Shown piece after piece: positions 29,730 to 38,063 of a stretch of DNA of 64,000 nt. The notes beneath the pieces were generated by a model. That model saw nothing but the letters and a program-made list of their open reading frames with translations. It did no database searches and was not told where the DNA came from. The position numbers were made by a program, and so were the translations under genes. The stretch is from positions 45,291 through 109,290 of the forward strand of contig JAVBOW010000017.1 in assembly GCA_031550125.1 (NCBI GenBank). The letters are read 5' to 3'. The DNA comes from JAVBOW01 sp031550125 (GTDB lineage: Bacteria; Bacteroidota; Bacteroidia; Bacteroidales; Rikenellaceae). Each line of letters starts with the position of its first letter. Position 1 is the first letter of the stretch.

Positions 29730-30287
29730 TCACGTTCTGGATCTGTCCGAGGCGAAATATTTCCACAGCGGGGCGGCCATGAGCGCTTGCACTATGCTCC
29801 CGTTTTCGAGCAGGGCCAGCACCTCTTCCTCAGACAGCAGCTCCACGGAAATATCTTCTGTCTCTTCGGGCGAAGGTTCGGCCACCTTCTCTACGTCCGT
29901 GGCCAGGAAACAATGCACCATATTGGTATGGTTGGTAGGGTTGGGCGATAGCGCCATCCACTCTCTCCACCTCCCGCCGCCATAACCCGTCTCTTCGAGC
30001 AGCTCGCGCCTTGCCGCCGCCTCGGGCGTCGGATCCTCCCTGTCGCGTACTCCGGCGCACAACTCAGGACAGGTTACCCCCAGCGCGTGGCGGTATTGCC
30101 TGACCATCACGAATTTGCCATCGACGGTTATGGCGATCACATTCACCCAATCGGGGAATTCCATTATGTAATAAGAGGGAATGACGGCTCCGCCGGGAAG
30201 CTCCACCCGCTCGCGCCGCACCGTGAACCACGGCTCGCGGAAAAGATAGTCGCTCGACAGCACGCGCCATTTCCTGTCGTCCATCAC
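29730..30287 (-). CDS. NUDIX hydrolase (ADP-ribose pyrophosphatase-like)
   Basis: A 185-residue Nudix protein. The catalytic helix RRELLEETGYGGG is intact, and the preceding loop CAGVRDREDPTPEAAA has the longer spacing found in ADP-sugar pyrophosphatase relatives, so the strict 23-residue Nudix box spacing is not kept. The N-terminal half (REPWFTVRRERVELP, VIAITVDGKFVMVRQYRH) is the usual dimerising sheet. It would hydrolyse ADP-ribose or another nucleoside diphosphate sugar. The start overlaps the stop of the LuxR-type regulator by four bases. Confidence 0.88.
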   Translation of the reverse strand: MMDDRKWRVLSSDYLFREPWFTVRRERVELPGGAVIPSYYIMEFPDWVNVIAITVDGKFVMVRQYRHALGVTCPELCAGVRDREDPTPEAAARRELLEETGYGGGRWREWMALSPNPTNHTNMVHCFLATDVEKVAEPSPEETEDISVELLSEEEVLALLENGSIVQALMAAPLWKYFASDRSRT

Positions 30288-31153
30288 TCTTTCGTTATTA
30301 TGCCGTGCATCAGCGCGTAAAGCGTCAGCCCCGGAACGCTTTTGACGCCAAGTTTGGCTGTTATGTTCTTGCGGTGCGAGAGTACGGTCTGCAGGCTTAT
30401 GAACAGTCTGTCGGCCATCTGCCTGCTTGTCATTCCCTGGGCCACGAGCGCCAGCACCTCGCGCTCGCGCGGCGTGAGCTGTCCCCCGTTGGCTTTAGCC
30501 GTATGCTCGGCGTGTTTCATGCCGGGCAGGCGGCGTCGCAAGCGGCTGTGCTGCGACATGTCGCGCCGCATGTTAGCGAGGGCCAGCACCACGGCGAAAC
30601 ACAGGTTCTGGTCGTAGTCGCCCGAGAGGTGGCGGATCATTATGTTGCGCATGTCGGCCAACAGCCCTTCCGCTTCCTCTTCGCGCTCCGCGCGGCCGGG
30701 GTTTTGCGCCACGGGCCTGCCGGCGAGCATCGCGGCGAAATCTTCCTCCTGTTGCCTTATCTGTGCGGAGAGACATTCGCCGAAACGTTCGAACAGCCTG
30801 CCGAGTTCGGCAGGAGAGCGGTCGCCCGACCTGTTGGAGGCTATAAGCGCCCCCAGGTGGCGTCCTATGTTCGGCAGCTGCGAGTGCAGGTAGTGGGCGT
30901 TGGTCTTGCGCAGGTAATCTATCGTTTGAACCAGCTCCTGCGGCGACGGCTGCCCCTCCGGGACGTACTCCTCGTCGAGGAATGTGCTGAGTACCGTCAC
31001 GAGGAAATCCGCGTCGGCGCCATGCCGCCCGGCCACTTCCTCCAGCGATCCTTCGCCCACGCCGAGGCGTATGCCCAACCTCCCTGCCACCGGTATTAGG
31101 GCGGGATAGCGGTCGAGGATATCGCAAAGGGCGGTATCGGCGTTTATCTGCAT
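30284..31153 (-). CDS. LuxR-type regulator with ScdA/RIC-like N-terminal sensor
   Basis: A 289-residue protein. The C-terminal 65 residues are a LuxR/GerE helix-turn-helix (LTPREREVLALVAQGM, SLQTVLSHRKNITAKLGV). The N-terminal part resembles iron-sulfur repair proteins: an ScdA_N-like start (DILDRYPALIPVAGRLGI, with GEGSLEEVAGRHGAD) where the usual CC pair is replaced, then a hemerythrin-like helical region with HYLHSQLP, GRHLGALI and QIRQQEED keeping only part of the iron ligands. It is not a response regulator: no receiver domain. Ligand could be iron, oxygen or NO; inference. It overlaps the NUDIX gene and lies 39 nt after floA. Confidence 0.8.
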   Translation of the reverse strand: MQINADTALCDILDRYPALIPVAGRLGIRLGVGEGSLEEVAGRHGADADFLVTVLSTFLDEEYVPEGQPSPQELVQTIDYLRKTNAHYLHSQLPNIGRHLGALIASNRSGDRSPAELGRLFERFGECLSAQIRQQEEDFAAMLAGRPVAQNPGRAEREEEAEGLLADMRNIMIRHLSGDYDQNLCFAVVLALANMRRDMSQHSRLRRRLPGMKHAEHTAKANGGQLTPREREVLALVAQGMTSRQMADRLFISLQTVLSHRKNITAKLGVKSVPGLTLYALMHGIITKE

Positions 31154-31192
31154 GCTGTGCGGCGTAAGGTTGCCTGCCGTTGCGGCGCGGAA

Positions 31193-32161
31193 TTATTTTT
31201 TCGCCTCGGGTTTGGCTATGCCCTCACGCATCTGCGTGTCGGCCTGTATGTTTTGCAGTTTATAGTAGTCCATCACGCCCAGGTTGCCTTTACGGAACGC
31301 CTCGGCTATGGCCATAGGAATCTGGGCTTCGGCCAGGATCACCTGCGCGCGCGCCTCCTGCGCCTTGGCTCTCATCTCCTGCTCGTGGGCTACGGCCATG
31401 GCCCGTTTCTCCTCGGCTTTGGCTTGCGCTATATTTTTGTCGGCGTTGGCCTGGTCCATCTGCAGCTCGGCGCCGATGTTCTTGCCCACGTCTATGTCGG
31501 CGATATCTATCGAGAGTATCTCGAACGCAGTCCCGGCGTCGAGGCCCTTTTCGAGTACCACGCGCGAGATCGAGTCTGGATTTTCGAGAACCACCTCGTG
31601 GGTTATCGACGATCCTATGGACGATACTATGCCCTCGCCCACGCGGGCCAGTATGGTCTCTTCTCCTGCGCCGCCCACCAGTTGTTTGATGTTGGCGCGG
31701 ACGGTGACGCGCGCTTTGGCTATCAGCTGTATGCCGTTCTTGGCCACCGCCGATACGGGAGGCGTGTTGATCACCTTGGGGTTGACGGACATTTGCACCG
31801 CCTCGAATACGTCGCGACCGGCCAGGTCAATGGCCGTGGCCATCTTGAAGTCGAGGTTTATGCTCGCCTTCTGCGCCGAAACCAGCGCGTGTACCACCCT
31901 TACGACATTGCCTCCGGCCAGGTAGTGAGCCTCCAATTCATTGGAATTCAGCGTAAGCCCGGCCTTTGTCCCCTCTATCATTGACGAGACGATAACGGAA
32001 GGCGGGACTTTCCTCCAGCGCATCAGGATCAGCTGCAGCAGGCTGATCTTAACGTTGGAGACCAGCGCCGAGAACCAAAGCCCCACAGGCACGAAATAAA
32101 AGAAAAAACTAAGTACGATGATGGCTATTACGCCTACCAGCACGATAAATCCTAAGTCCAT
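31193..32161 (-). CDS. floA: Flotillin-like protein FloA
   Basis: A 322-residue membrane-anchored SPFH/flotillin protein. One N-terminal hydrophobic segment (residues 4-36) is followed by the SPFH region (IVSSMIEGTKAGLTLNSNELE, VRANIKQLVGGAGEETIL) and an Ala/Glu-rich coiled coil (NIAQAKAEEKRAMAVAHEQE). FloA proteins organise functional membrane microdomains. It starts 11 nt downstream of nfeD, its usual genomic partner, and full length is normal. Confidence 0.93.
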   Translation of the reverse strand: MDLGFIVLVGVIAIIVLSFFFYFVPVGLWFSALVSNVKISLLQLILMRWRKVPPSVIVSSMIEGTKAGLTLNSNELEAHYLAGGNVVRVVHALVSAQKASINLDFKMATAIDLAGRDVFEAVQMSVNPKVINTPPVSAVAKNGIQLIAKARVTVRANIKQLVGGAGEETILARVGEGIVSSIGSSITHEVVLENPDSISRVVLEKGLDAGTAFEILSIDIADIDVGKNIGAELQMDQANADKNIAQAKAEEKRAMAVAHEQEMRAKAQEARAQVILAEAQIPMAIAEAFRKGNLGVMDYYKLQNIQADTQMREGIAKPEAKK

Positions 32162-32172
32162 ATTATTTAAAT

Positions 32173-32640
32173 TTAAGAGATTACTTTTTTGACGACAATG
32201 CTGAAATTATCGAATTCACAGACTTCCACGGGGGTGTTCTGGTCCACGAAGGCGTCGATGCTCTTTGCCTCGTATATTTTGCCGTCTATCAGCACTTTGC
32301 CCATAGGGGCCAGGCGGGTGGTGGCCGTTCCGCGGTCGCCGGGTTTGACGCCGTCGTCGGCGGGAAGTTGCTGCGAGACGCCGTCGATGCTATCTTTCAG
32401 GGAAAAACGCTGCCATGTCCTTGCTCTGAGCGACATATAGGTGGCCACGGCCGAAATCGCGATCACGACGCCCAACACGATAAGCCCCACGGAGGTGCCG
32501 TACCGGGCGAATCCGAGCCACACCGCGGCCGCGTCCGCCGCAAAGGCGCAAATGCCCGCCACCGTGAATCCGGGAAGCAAAACCAACTCGGCGACCAGCA
32601 GAAGGGTACCCACGAGGATCAATGCAACTATCAGCCACAT
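32173..32640 (-). CDS. NfeD family membrane protein
   Basis: A 155-residue NfeD protein: three membrane helices (about residues 3-75) and a C-terminal OB-fold (GDRGTATTRLAPMGKVLIDGKIYEAKS). NfeD works with flotillins/SPFH proteins, consistent with floA 11 nt downstream. Start: ATG 32640 begins MWLIVALILV as in the family, while an in-frame ATG at 32673 would add 11 residues. A near-consensus -7 box (AATCTTTG, minus strand 32646-32653) just upstream of 32640 would make 32673 untranscribed, favouring 32640. Confidence 0.85.
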   Translation of the reverse strand: MWLIVALILVGTLLLVAELVLLPGFTVAGICAFAADAAAVWLGFARYGTSVGLIVLGVVIAISAVATYMSLRARTWQRFSLKDSIDGVSQQLPADDGVKPGDRGTATTRLAPMGKVLIDGKIYEAKSIDAFVDQNTPVEVCEFDNFSIVVKKVIS

Positions 32641-32773
32641 ATTTTCAAAGATTAATCTCCCGAAGATAGGCATTTTTTGGGAAACAGTAAAATTTCATCC
32701 CGGCAAAACCGAATTTTACTTAAATATCCCTTCTTTGCTGTGTTGCCGTATTTCTCGCGCAGTCCCGCAAAAA

Positions 32774-32801
32774 ACCGGACAAGGCCTACACCTTGTCCGG
32801 T
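32774..32801 (-). terminator. Intrinsic terminator reading leftward
   Basis: Stem of 11 bp (32774-32784 with 32791-32801), loop 6 nt, and on the minus strand a run of T (A-run 32769-32774 on plus). It follows the stop of the gene remnant at 32821-32823. Confidence 0.75.
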
Positions 32802-32820
32802 AAAATAGCGCAGCCGCCAA

Positions 32821-32931
32821 TTACGGTTTGGGAATATATCTGACGGTTATCTCGGTGATTTTATTATAACTGGCTCCGTTCGGGTTTCCGGGCGTTAAGA
32901 TTAACTGCAAAAAAACCACATAGGTCGGACT
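32821..32931 (-). pseudogene. C-terminal remnant of a lost gene
   Basis: On the minus strand a frame of 36 codons ends at TAA 32823-32821 and reads like a genuine beta-domain C-terminus (LTPGNPNGASYNKITEIT, then VRYIPKP). It is followed by its own terminator 20 nt later (32774-32801), but upstream the frame runs into the ribBA terminator with no start or coding-like sequence. The simplest reading is the tail of a deleted gene that kept its terminator. Family unknown. The rest of the gene-free stretch 32641-33015 holds only this remnant and the two terminators. Confidence 0.5.
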
Positions 32932-32960
32932 TGAATATACAAATAAAAATGATTTCACAT

Positions 32961-32995
32961 AAAAAATATGCCGGACTCTAAAAATCCGGCATATT
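32961..32995 (-). terminator. Intrinsic terminator after ribBA
   Basis: Stem AATATGCCGGA (32965-32975) pairs with TCCGGCATATT (32985-32995); on the minus strand it is followed by a T6 run (32961-32966). It lies 20 nt past the ribBA stop. Confidence 0.85.
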
Positions 32996-33015
32996 CGTGA
33001 TTATGAAGGTGATTT

Positions 33016-34230
33016 CTATAATCCCAAATTATGTCCCATAATATTTTGTTTGTCCTCCAAATATTTTTCGTTGAAACGGTTGGGCGAGATCACGAGCGGC
33101 ACGATCTCGGCAATGGAAAGCCCGTAGCCCTCCAGCCCGGCGCGTTTGGTGGGGTTGTTGGTCATAAGGCGCATTGGGCCTATGCCTAATTCACGTATTA
33201 TGCTCGCCCCCACGCCGTAGTCGCGCTCGTCCACGCGGAAACCCAGCTTTATGTTGGCCTCGGCGGTGTCGTACCCCTCCTCCTGGAGTTTGTAGGCGTG
33301 TATCTTGTTGAAAAGTCCGATGCCGCGCCCCTCCTGCGAGAGGTACACCACCGCGCCTTTGCCCTCGCACTCGATGGCCGCCATGGCGGCGTGGAGCTGT
33401 GGTCCGCAGTCGCAGCGGCACGATCCGAAGATGTCGCCCGTCATACACGACGAATGCACCCTTACCAACACCGGTTCTCCCGGCTGCCATTCGCCTTTCG
33501 TCAGGGCCACGTGTTCCATGCCGTTGCTCTTCTGTATGAACGGCGTGAGGCGGAAATCACCCCATTTCGTGGGCATGTCCACGGTCACGCCTTTTTCTAT
33601 TATTGACTCCCTCTGAAGGCGGTAGGCGATAAGGTCGGCTATCGAAACTATTTTCAGTCCGAAACGCCGCCCGATCTCCAGAAGTTCCGGAAGCCGGGCC
33701 ATGGTTCCGTCCTCGTTCATTATCTCCACCAGCGCCCCTCCGGGCCTGAGTCCGGCCATGCGCGTCAGATCCACCACCGCCTCTGTGTGTCCCGGGCGGC
33801 GCAGTACGCCTTTCTCGCGCGCCCTGAGCGGGAATATGTGTCCCGGCCTGCCCAGTTCCTCGGGTTTTGTGGCGGGATCCATCAGCGCGCGTATCGTCTT
33901 GGCGCGGTCCGAGGCCGATATGCCCGTGGTACATCCGTGGCCGATAAGGTCTACCGATACGGTGAAGGGCGTTTCGTGAAGCGATGTGTTCTGTCCCACC
34001 ATCAACGGCAGGCTCAACTCCTCGCATCGCGACTCGGGCAGCGGGGCGCATATAAGCCCGCGTCCGTGGGTGGCCATGAAATTCACTATTTCGGGCGTGA
34101 CCTTCTCCCCGGCCACTATGAAATCGCCTTCGTTCTCGCGGTCTTCGTCGTCTACGACTATCAGCACTTTGCCATCGCGGATATCCTCGATGGCCTCTTC
34201 TACGCTATTTAGCAAACTTTGCTTTGACAT
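33016..34230 (-). CDS. ribBA: Bifunctional 3,4-DHBP synthase / GTP cyclohydrolase II
   Basis: A 404-residue fusion catalysing both entry reactions of riboflavin synthesis. The N-terminal RibB half has VDDEDRENEGDFIVAGE and ATHGRGLICAPL with THE acidic metal site; the C-terminal RibA half carries the zinc cysteines in SSCMTGDIFGSCRCDCGPQ and the GTP site EGRGIGLFNKI. ATG 34230 lies inside the end of the upstream permease gene (26-base overlap); the next in-frame ATG would delete the RibB N-terminus. Other riboflavin genes are not in the window. Confidence 0.96.
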   Translation of the reverse strand: MSKQSLLNSVEEAIEDIRDGKVLIVVDDEDRENEGDFIVAGEKVTPEIVNFMATHGRGLICAPLPESRCEELSLPLMVGQNTSLHETPFTVSVDLIGHGCTTGISASDRAKTIRALMDPATKPEELGRPGHIFPLRAREKGVLRRPGHTEAVVDLTRMAGLRPGGALVEIMNEDGTMARLPELLEIGRRFGLKIVSIADLIAYRLQRESIIEKGVTVDMPTKWGDFRLTPFIQKSNGMEHVALTKGEWQPGEPVLVRVHSSCMTGDIFGSCRCDCGPQLHAAMAAIECEGKGAVVYLSQEGRGIGLFNKIHAYKLQEEGYDTAEANIKLGFRVDERDYGVGASIIRELGIGPMRLMTNNPTKRAGLEGYGLSIAEIVPLVISPNRFNEKYLEDKQNIMGHNLGL

Positions 34231-35671
34231 TACGTGTTATGAAATTTACTGCTTTTTGATACTTTATGATATACCAGTCGAAATTGAAAAGGTTGGAGTC
34301 GTTGGTGGCCTTGTATGTAAGGAACACCGACAGAGGAGCAAGTATGAACGTCGATATCCACATCCCCGCGGCCGCCGGCCACGTCCCTTCCTTGACGAGT
34401 TTCTCGCCCGTTATGCTGATGATGTAATAAATGACGAAGAATACCACCGAAACCACCACCGGCATCCCCAGCCCGCCTTTGCGGATTATGGCCCCGAGCG
34501 AAGCCCCTATAAGGAAGAATATCATTATCGACACGGGCAGCGACAGTTTCTGGTGCCATGCCACCTTATGGCGGTAGAGTTGGTTGAGGGCGTCCTTGGC
34601 CGTCTCCTCGTCGAACGTCAGCAGGCTGCGCGAACTTCCGGCCTGGTTGCGCGCGTCGCCCCATACCTCTTTGCGCTCCCTTAGGGTCAGCGTCTCGATG
34701 GAGTCCATCAGGGCGGCGGGATGGATGTGCGCGTCGGCCATGCGCAGCGAATCGCCCTCGGGGCGTACGAGCAGCGTGTCGCGGGGAAAGATATACGCCT
34801 TGAGCAGCGGGCGGTACGAGCGCGTATTGCTCTCGTTGGTTAGTTTGGTGAGGGAGTCTATGCCCTGCTCCAGCTGCACTATGTTTTTAGTCTGCCCCGA
34901 CGAGAAGAGCGAATTGTCCGTACGCGAAAAGTCGAAGCCGGCCAGCTGCACGACCATCTCCTGTTTCTCGAACAGGCGTCTTTCCAGCGTGTTGCGGTCG
35001 TACCACTGGTAGCTGCGCGTATTTTCGTAATTCTGCCCGTGGTAAAGCGTCACCAGCAGGAATTTCTTGTCGTCCGACATTCGTATATAGCCCGAATCCG
35101 CCAGGATGGTGTTCATGTTTCCTCCCGGGTCGCGCGTGTCGTAAATAAGTACTCCGGTCAGCAGTTTTGTCTCCGGATGCTGTTTTTCAACCCGGATGCT
35201 CATGTTGTCTATGCCGTTGAAGAATATTCCGTCCTTGAATTCAAGCTCCTGTTTTTTCTGGTTAATGTCGTATATCAGCGCCGTGGTGCGCCTGGAGGCG
35301 TAAGGCACGAGGTTGTTGGCCACGAAGAAACTGGCCACGCACACGAAAAATACCAAAACCATGAGGGGCCGCGTGATGCGCGGAAGCGACATGCCTGCCG
35401 ACTTCATGGCCAGCAACTCATAATGCTCGCCCATGTTGCCCATGGTCATTATGGCGGCCAGCAGGGTTGCCAGAGGAAGGCCCATGGGAATGGCCGATAT
35501 GGCGGCGTAGAACATAAGCTCGCCTATTACGTCCAGACCAAGCCCTTTGCCGACAAGATCCTCTACGTAACGCCACATGAATTGCATCATCAGCACGAAC
35601 ATCACGATGAAGAACGTGAGTATCATCGGGCCTAAATACGATTTGAGGACGAAACGGTGTATGGTTTTCAT
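34205..35671 (-). CDS. LptF/LptG-type LPS export permease
   Basis: A 488-residue YjgP/YjgQ-family inner-membrane protein. Three N-terminal helices (residues 14-35, 55-80, 100-125) and three C-terminal helices (about 375-465) flank a periplasmic beta-jellyroll-like domain (RVEKQHPETKLLTGVLIYD). It belongs to the LptB2FG exporter that moves LPS to the outer membrane. FIVMFVLMMQFMWRYVEDL is typical of the F/G family. Whether it is LptF or LptG cannot be decided. It ends 26 bases inside ribBA and starts 1 base after the metal permease. Confidence 0.88.
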   Translation of the reverse strand: MKTIHRFVLKSYLGPMILTFFIVMFVLMMQFMWRYVEDLVGKGLGLDVIGELMFYAAISAIPMGLPLATLLAAIMTMGNMGEHYELLAMKSAGMSLPRITRPLMVLVFFVCVASFFVANNLVPYASRRTTALIYDINQKKQELEFKDGIFFNGIDNMSIRVEKQHPETKLLTGVLIYDTRDPGGNMNTILADSGYIRMSDDKKFLLVTLYHGQNYENTRSYQWYDRNTLERRLFEKQEMVVQLAGFDFSRTDNSLFSSGQTKNIVQLEQGIDSLTKLTNESNTRSYRPLLKAYIFPRDTLLVRPEGDSLRMADAHIHPAALMDSIETLTLRERKEVWGDARNQAGSSRSLLTFDEETAKDALNQLYRHKVAWHQKLSLPVSIMIFFLIGASLGAIIRKGGLGMPVVVSVVFFVIYYIISITGEKLVKEGTWPAAAGMWISTFILAPLSVFLTYKATNDSNLFNFDWYIIKYQKAVNFITRNVKAKFAK

Positions 35672-35672
35672 G

Positions 35673-36506
35673 CTATGCCTTGGGGCGGCCTCTCTTTTTG
35701 CGCAACAAAGTTAATATTTTTACCATTAACAACCCAACCGCCAGCGTGAATATCGTCGCCGCCGAAGCCGGCACGTCGAGCCTCACCGAGAGGACCAGCC
35801 CGGCCAGGTTGCCGATAACGGCCACGGCCGCCGCGAGGGGGAATATGCTACGGTAGTTGTGCGTCACGGTGTTGACTATAGTGGCGGGGATGGTGAGCAG
35901 CGATATGAGCAGCATTATGCCCACCGTACGTATGGAGAAAACGATGGCCAGGGCCACCATCACCGACATTGCGTAGTTTATCGCCTCCGTGGCCACCCCC
36001 TGGCTGCGGGCGTAGTCGCGGTCGAAGGCCACGTACATTATCCTGCGCATGAACAGCGCGAATACCGCGACGGCCACGGCGGCGAGTGCCGCCAGCGACA
36101 CTATGTCGCGCCTGGTCACGGTCAGTATGTTCCCGAACAGGAAACTCATAAGGTTGGGCGCGTAGCCCGGCGTGAGGTAGATGAATATTATACCCACGGC
36201 CATGCCCACGGACCATATGATGCCTATCGCCGAGTCCTCCCGCATGGCTCCGCGCCTCGACGCGACCTCCACGCCCAGAGCTGAAAGCACCGAGAACACC
36301 AGCGCCCCGGCGACGGGATCGGCCCCCATCCAGTAGGCTATGCCTATCCCCCCGAATGAAGCGTGGGTTATGCCGCCGCTCATGAAAACCATCCGCCTGC
36401 ACACTATATAGGTTCCCAAAAGCCCGCAAACCACGCCCGAAAGCACGCATGCCCACAGGGCGTTGACCATGAAACGATAGTGCAGTATGTCAGCTATGAA
36501 ATCCAT
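35673..36506 (-). CDS. Metal (Zn/Mn/Fe) ABC transporter permease
   Basis: A 277-residue ABC-3 family permease with eight or so membrane helices. Family signatures are VVCGLLGTYIVCRRMVFMSG near the N-terminus, GITHASFGGIG and the coupling region AREDSAIGIIWS-like segment around residue 95, plus FDRDYARSQGVATEAIN. It would import zinc or manganese with an ATPase and binding protein that are not visible nearby, so it may work with subunits encoded elsewhere. It is first of a minus-strand run with LptF/G and ribBA; its -7 box is only 7 nt upstream of the ATG. Confidence 0.9.
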   Translation of the reverse strand: MDFIADILHYRFMVNALWACVLSGVVCGLLGTYIVCRRMVFMSGGITHASFGGIGIAYWMGADPVAGALVFSVLSALGVEVASRRGAMREDSAIGIIWSVGMAVGIIFIYLTPGYAPNLMSFLFGNILTVTRRDIVSLAALAAVAVAVFALFMRRIMYVAFDRDYARSQGVATEAINYAMSVMVALAIVFSIRTVGIMLLISLLTIPATIVNTVTHNYRSIFPLAAAVAVIGNLAGLVLSVRLDVPASAATIFTLAVGLLMVKILTLLRKKRGRPKA

Positions 36507-36513
36507 CAGAGCG

Positions 36514-36521
36514 CAAATTTA
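36514..36521 (-). promoter_or_regulatory. Bacteroidetes -7 box (TAAATTTG) for the metal permease run
   Basis: Minus-strand TAAATTTG ends 7 nt before the ATG at 36506, so the mRNA would be almost leaderless. Confidence 0.55.
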
Positions 36522-36567
36522 AGTTTTTTTATGGATAAATTTTAAATGTCGTCTCGGTAAAGTCGAT

Positions 36568-36575
36568 TAACTTTG
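36568..36575 (+). promoter_or_regulatory. Bacteroidetes -7 box (TAACTTTG) for mtaB
   Basis: TAACTTTG ends 7 nt before the mtaB ATG at 36583, predicting an almost leaderless transcript. Confidence 0.6.
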
Positions 36576-36582
36576 CACCCCT

Positions 36583-37872
36583 ATGAAAGTAAGTTTCCAT
36601 ACACTTGGCTGCAAACTCAATTACGCCGAAAGTTCCACGCTGTCGCGCGCTTTCGCCGAAAGCGGCTATACTCGCGCCTCTGCCGGCGAGCGGGCCGACG
36701 TGTGCGTGGTTAACAGCTGCTCGGTAACCGCCGAGGCCGATAAGAAATGCCGCGCCCTGGTGCGCCGCCTTGTCAGGGAGAATCCCGGCGCGATAATAGC
36801 CGTTACGGGATGCTACGCCCAACTCAAACCTGCCGACCTTGCCGCCATGGAGGGCGTGGACCTTGTGGTGGGCAACGACGCCAAAGGCGATCTGGCCGCC
36901 CATGTGGCCGCCCTGGCGGCAGGACGCGGCGGCTCGTCGGTGCAGGGTTGCGAGGCGGGAGGGCTGACGCGTTTCTTCGCCTCTTTCTCCACTTCTGATC
37001 GCACCCGCTCTTTCCTGAAGGTGCAGGACGGCTGCGACTACCGCTGCTCTTACTGTACCATCCCCGACGCCCGAGGCGCGAGCCGCAACGCCCCTGTGGC
37101 CGATATAGTGGCCCAGGCAGCGCAGATAGCCGCCGCCGGATGCCGGGAGATAGTGCTGACGGGTATCAATACGGGCGATTTCGGCCGGACTACGGGCGAG
37201 AGTTTTATCGATTTGCTCCACGCCCTGGACGGCGTGGAAGGTATCGCCCGCTACCGCATATCGTCTATCGAACCCAACCTGCTTACGGACGAAATAATAG
37301 ATTTTACGGCCGCCTCGGCAAAGTTCCAACCCCATTTCCATATCCCGCTGCAGAGCGGCTGCGACCGTATCCTGGGCCTTATGCGCCGCCGCTACAACAC
37401 CTCCGTGTTCGCCGCGCGCATAGAGTCCGTCCGCCGCGCCATGCCCGACGCTTTCATTGGCATAGACGTGATAACGGGTTTCCCGGGTGAGACCGACGCC
37501 GATTTCGACGCCACGTTCTCTTTCCTCGAGGGCCTCGCCCCCTCTTTTCTGCACGTTTTCCCTTATTCCGCACGCGAAGGCACTCCGGCCGCGGTTTTCC
37601 AGGGGCAGATTCCCCCGCAGACCCGGCATGAAAGGACCCGTCGCCTGATGGCCCTTTCGGACAAACTCCATGCCGCCTTCGCCTCCCGCTATTGCGGCGG
37701 ATGCGCCGAGGTGCTGTTCGAAAGTACTGTAAAGGGAGGCAAAATGTTCGGATTCACCTCCAATTACATAAGGGTTGAGGCTCCGTGGGAGCGCGCCGCA
37801 GTGGGGAAGATACGCCCCGTCCGCCTCGGAGACCCTATCGCCGGAGGCGCATTGGAGGGAATTTTGCTCTGA
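36583..37872 (+). CDS. mtaB: tRNA t6A37 methylthiotransferase MtaB
   Basis: A 429-residue radical-SAM methylthiotransferase that converts t6A37 to ms2t6A37 in tRNAs. N-terminal UPF0004 cysteines are in HTLGCKLNYAES, VVNSCSVTAEAD and AVTGCYAQL; the radical-SAM CxxxCxxC is in DGCDYRCSYCTIPDARG; a C-terminal TRAM domain (CAEVLFESTVKGGKMFGFT) binds RNA. Length and the three-cysteine pattern fit MtaB rather than MiaB. The gene is divergent from the metal permease and has a promoter box very close to its start codon. Confidence 0.95.
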   Translation: MKVSFHTLGCKLNYAESSTLSRAFAESGYTRASAGERADVCVVNSCSVTAEADKKCRALVRRLVRENPGAIIAVTGCYAQLKPADLAAMEGVDLVVGNDAKGDLAAHVAALAAGRGGSSVQGCEAGGLTRFFASFSTSDRTRSFLKVQDGCDYRCSYCTIPDARGASRNAPVADIVAQAAQIAAAGCREIVLTGINTGDFGRTTGESFIDLLHALDGVEGIARYRISSIEPNLLTDEIIDFTAASAKFQPHFHIPLQSGCDRILGLMRRRYNTSVFAARIESVRRAMPDAFIGIDVITGFPGETDADFDATFSFLEGLAPSFLHVFPYSAREGTPAAVFQGQIPPQTRHERTRRLMALSDKLHAAFASRYCGGCAEVLFESTVKGGKMFGFTSNYIRVEAPWERAAVGKIRPVRLGDPIAGGALEGILL

Positions 37873-38022
37873 GATTTCGTGTAAATTTCCCTCATTCCCT
37901 CTTTCATGCGTCTCGCCGGGATTTTTTCAGACCTGGCTCGATTATGCAGGCACTGCGTGGCGCCCATCTGTTTTTACGCCAATAAATATCGCCGGGAGCA
38001 TTGTCGTCTCGGAATAAGTGAT

Positions 38023-38030
38023 TAAATTTG
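38023..38030 (+). promoter_or_regulatory. Bacteroidetes -7 box (TAAATTTG) for the HAMP protein-trkH operon
   Basis: TAAATTTG matches TAnnTTTG; the ATG at 38064 lies 33 nt downstream, with a hairpin and T-run in between. Confidence 0.55.
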
Positions 38031-38039
38031 TATTATTGG

Positions 38040-38062
38040 AATCCGTTTAAAACGGATTTTTT
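38040..38062 (+). promoter_or_regulatory. Terminator-like hairpin in the leader of the HAMP protein gene
   Basis: AATCCGT (38040-38046) pairs with ACGGATT (38052-38058), loop TTAAA, followed by T4 (T6 including the arm). It lies between the -7 box and the ATG at 38064, and so could attenuate the trkH operon, or merely be an A+T-rich coincidence. Confidence 0.35.
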
Positions 38063-38063
38063 G

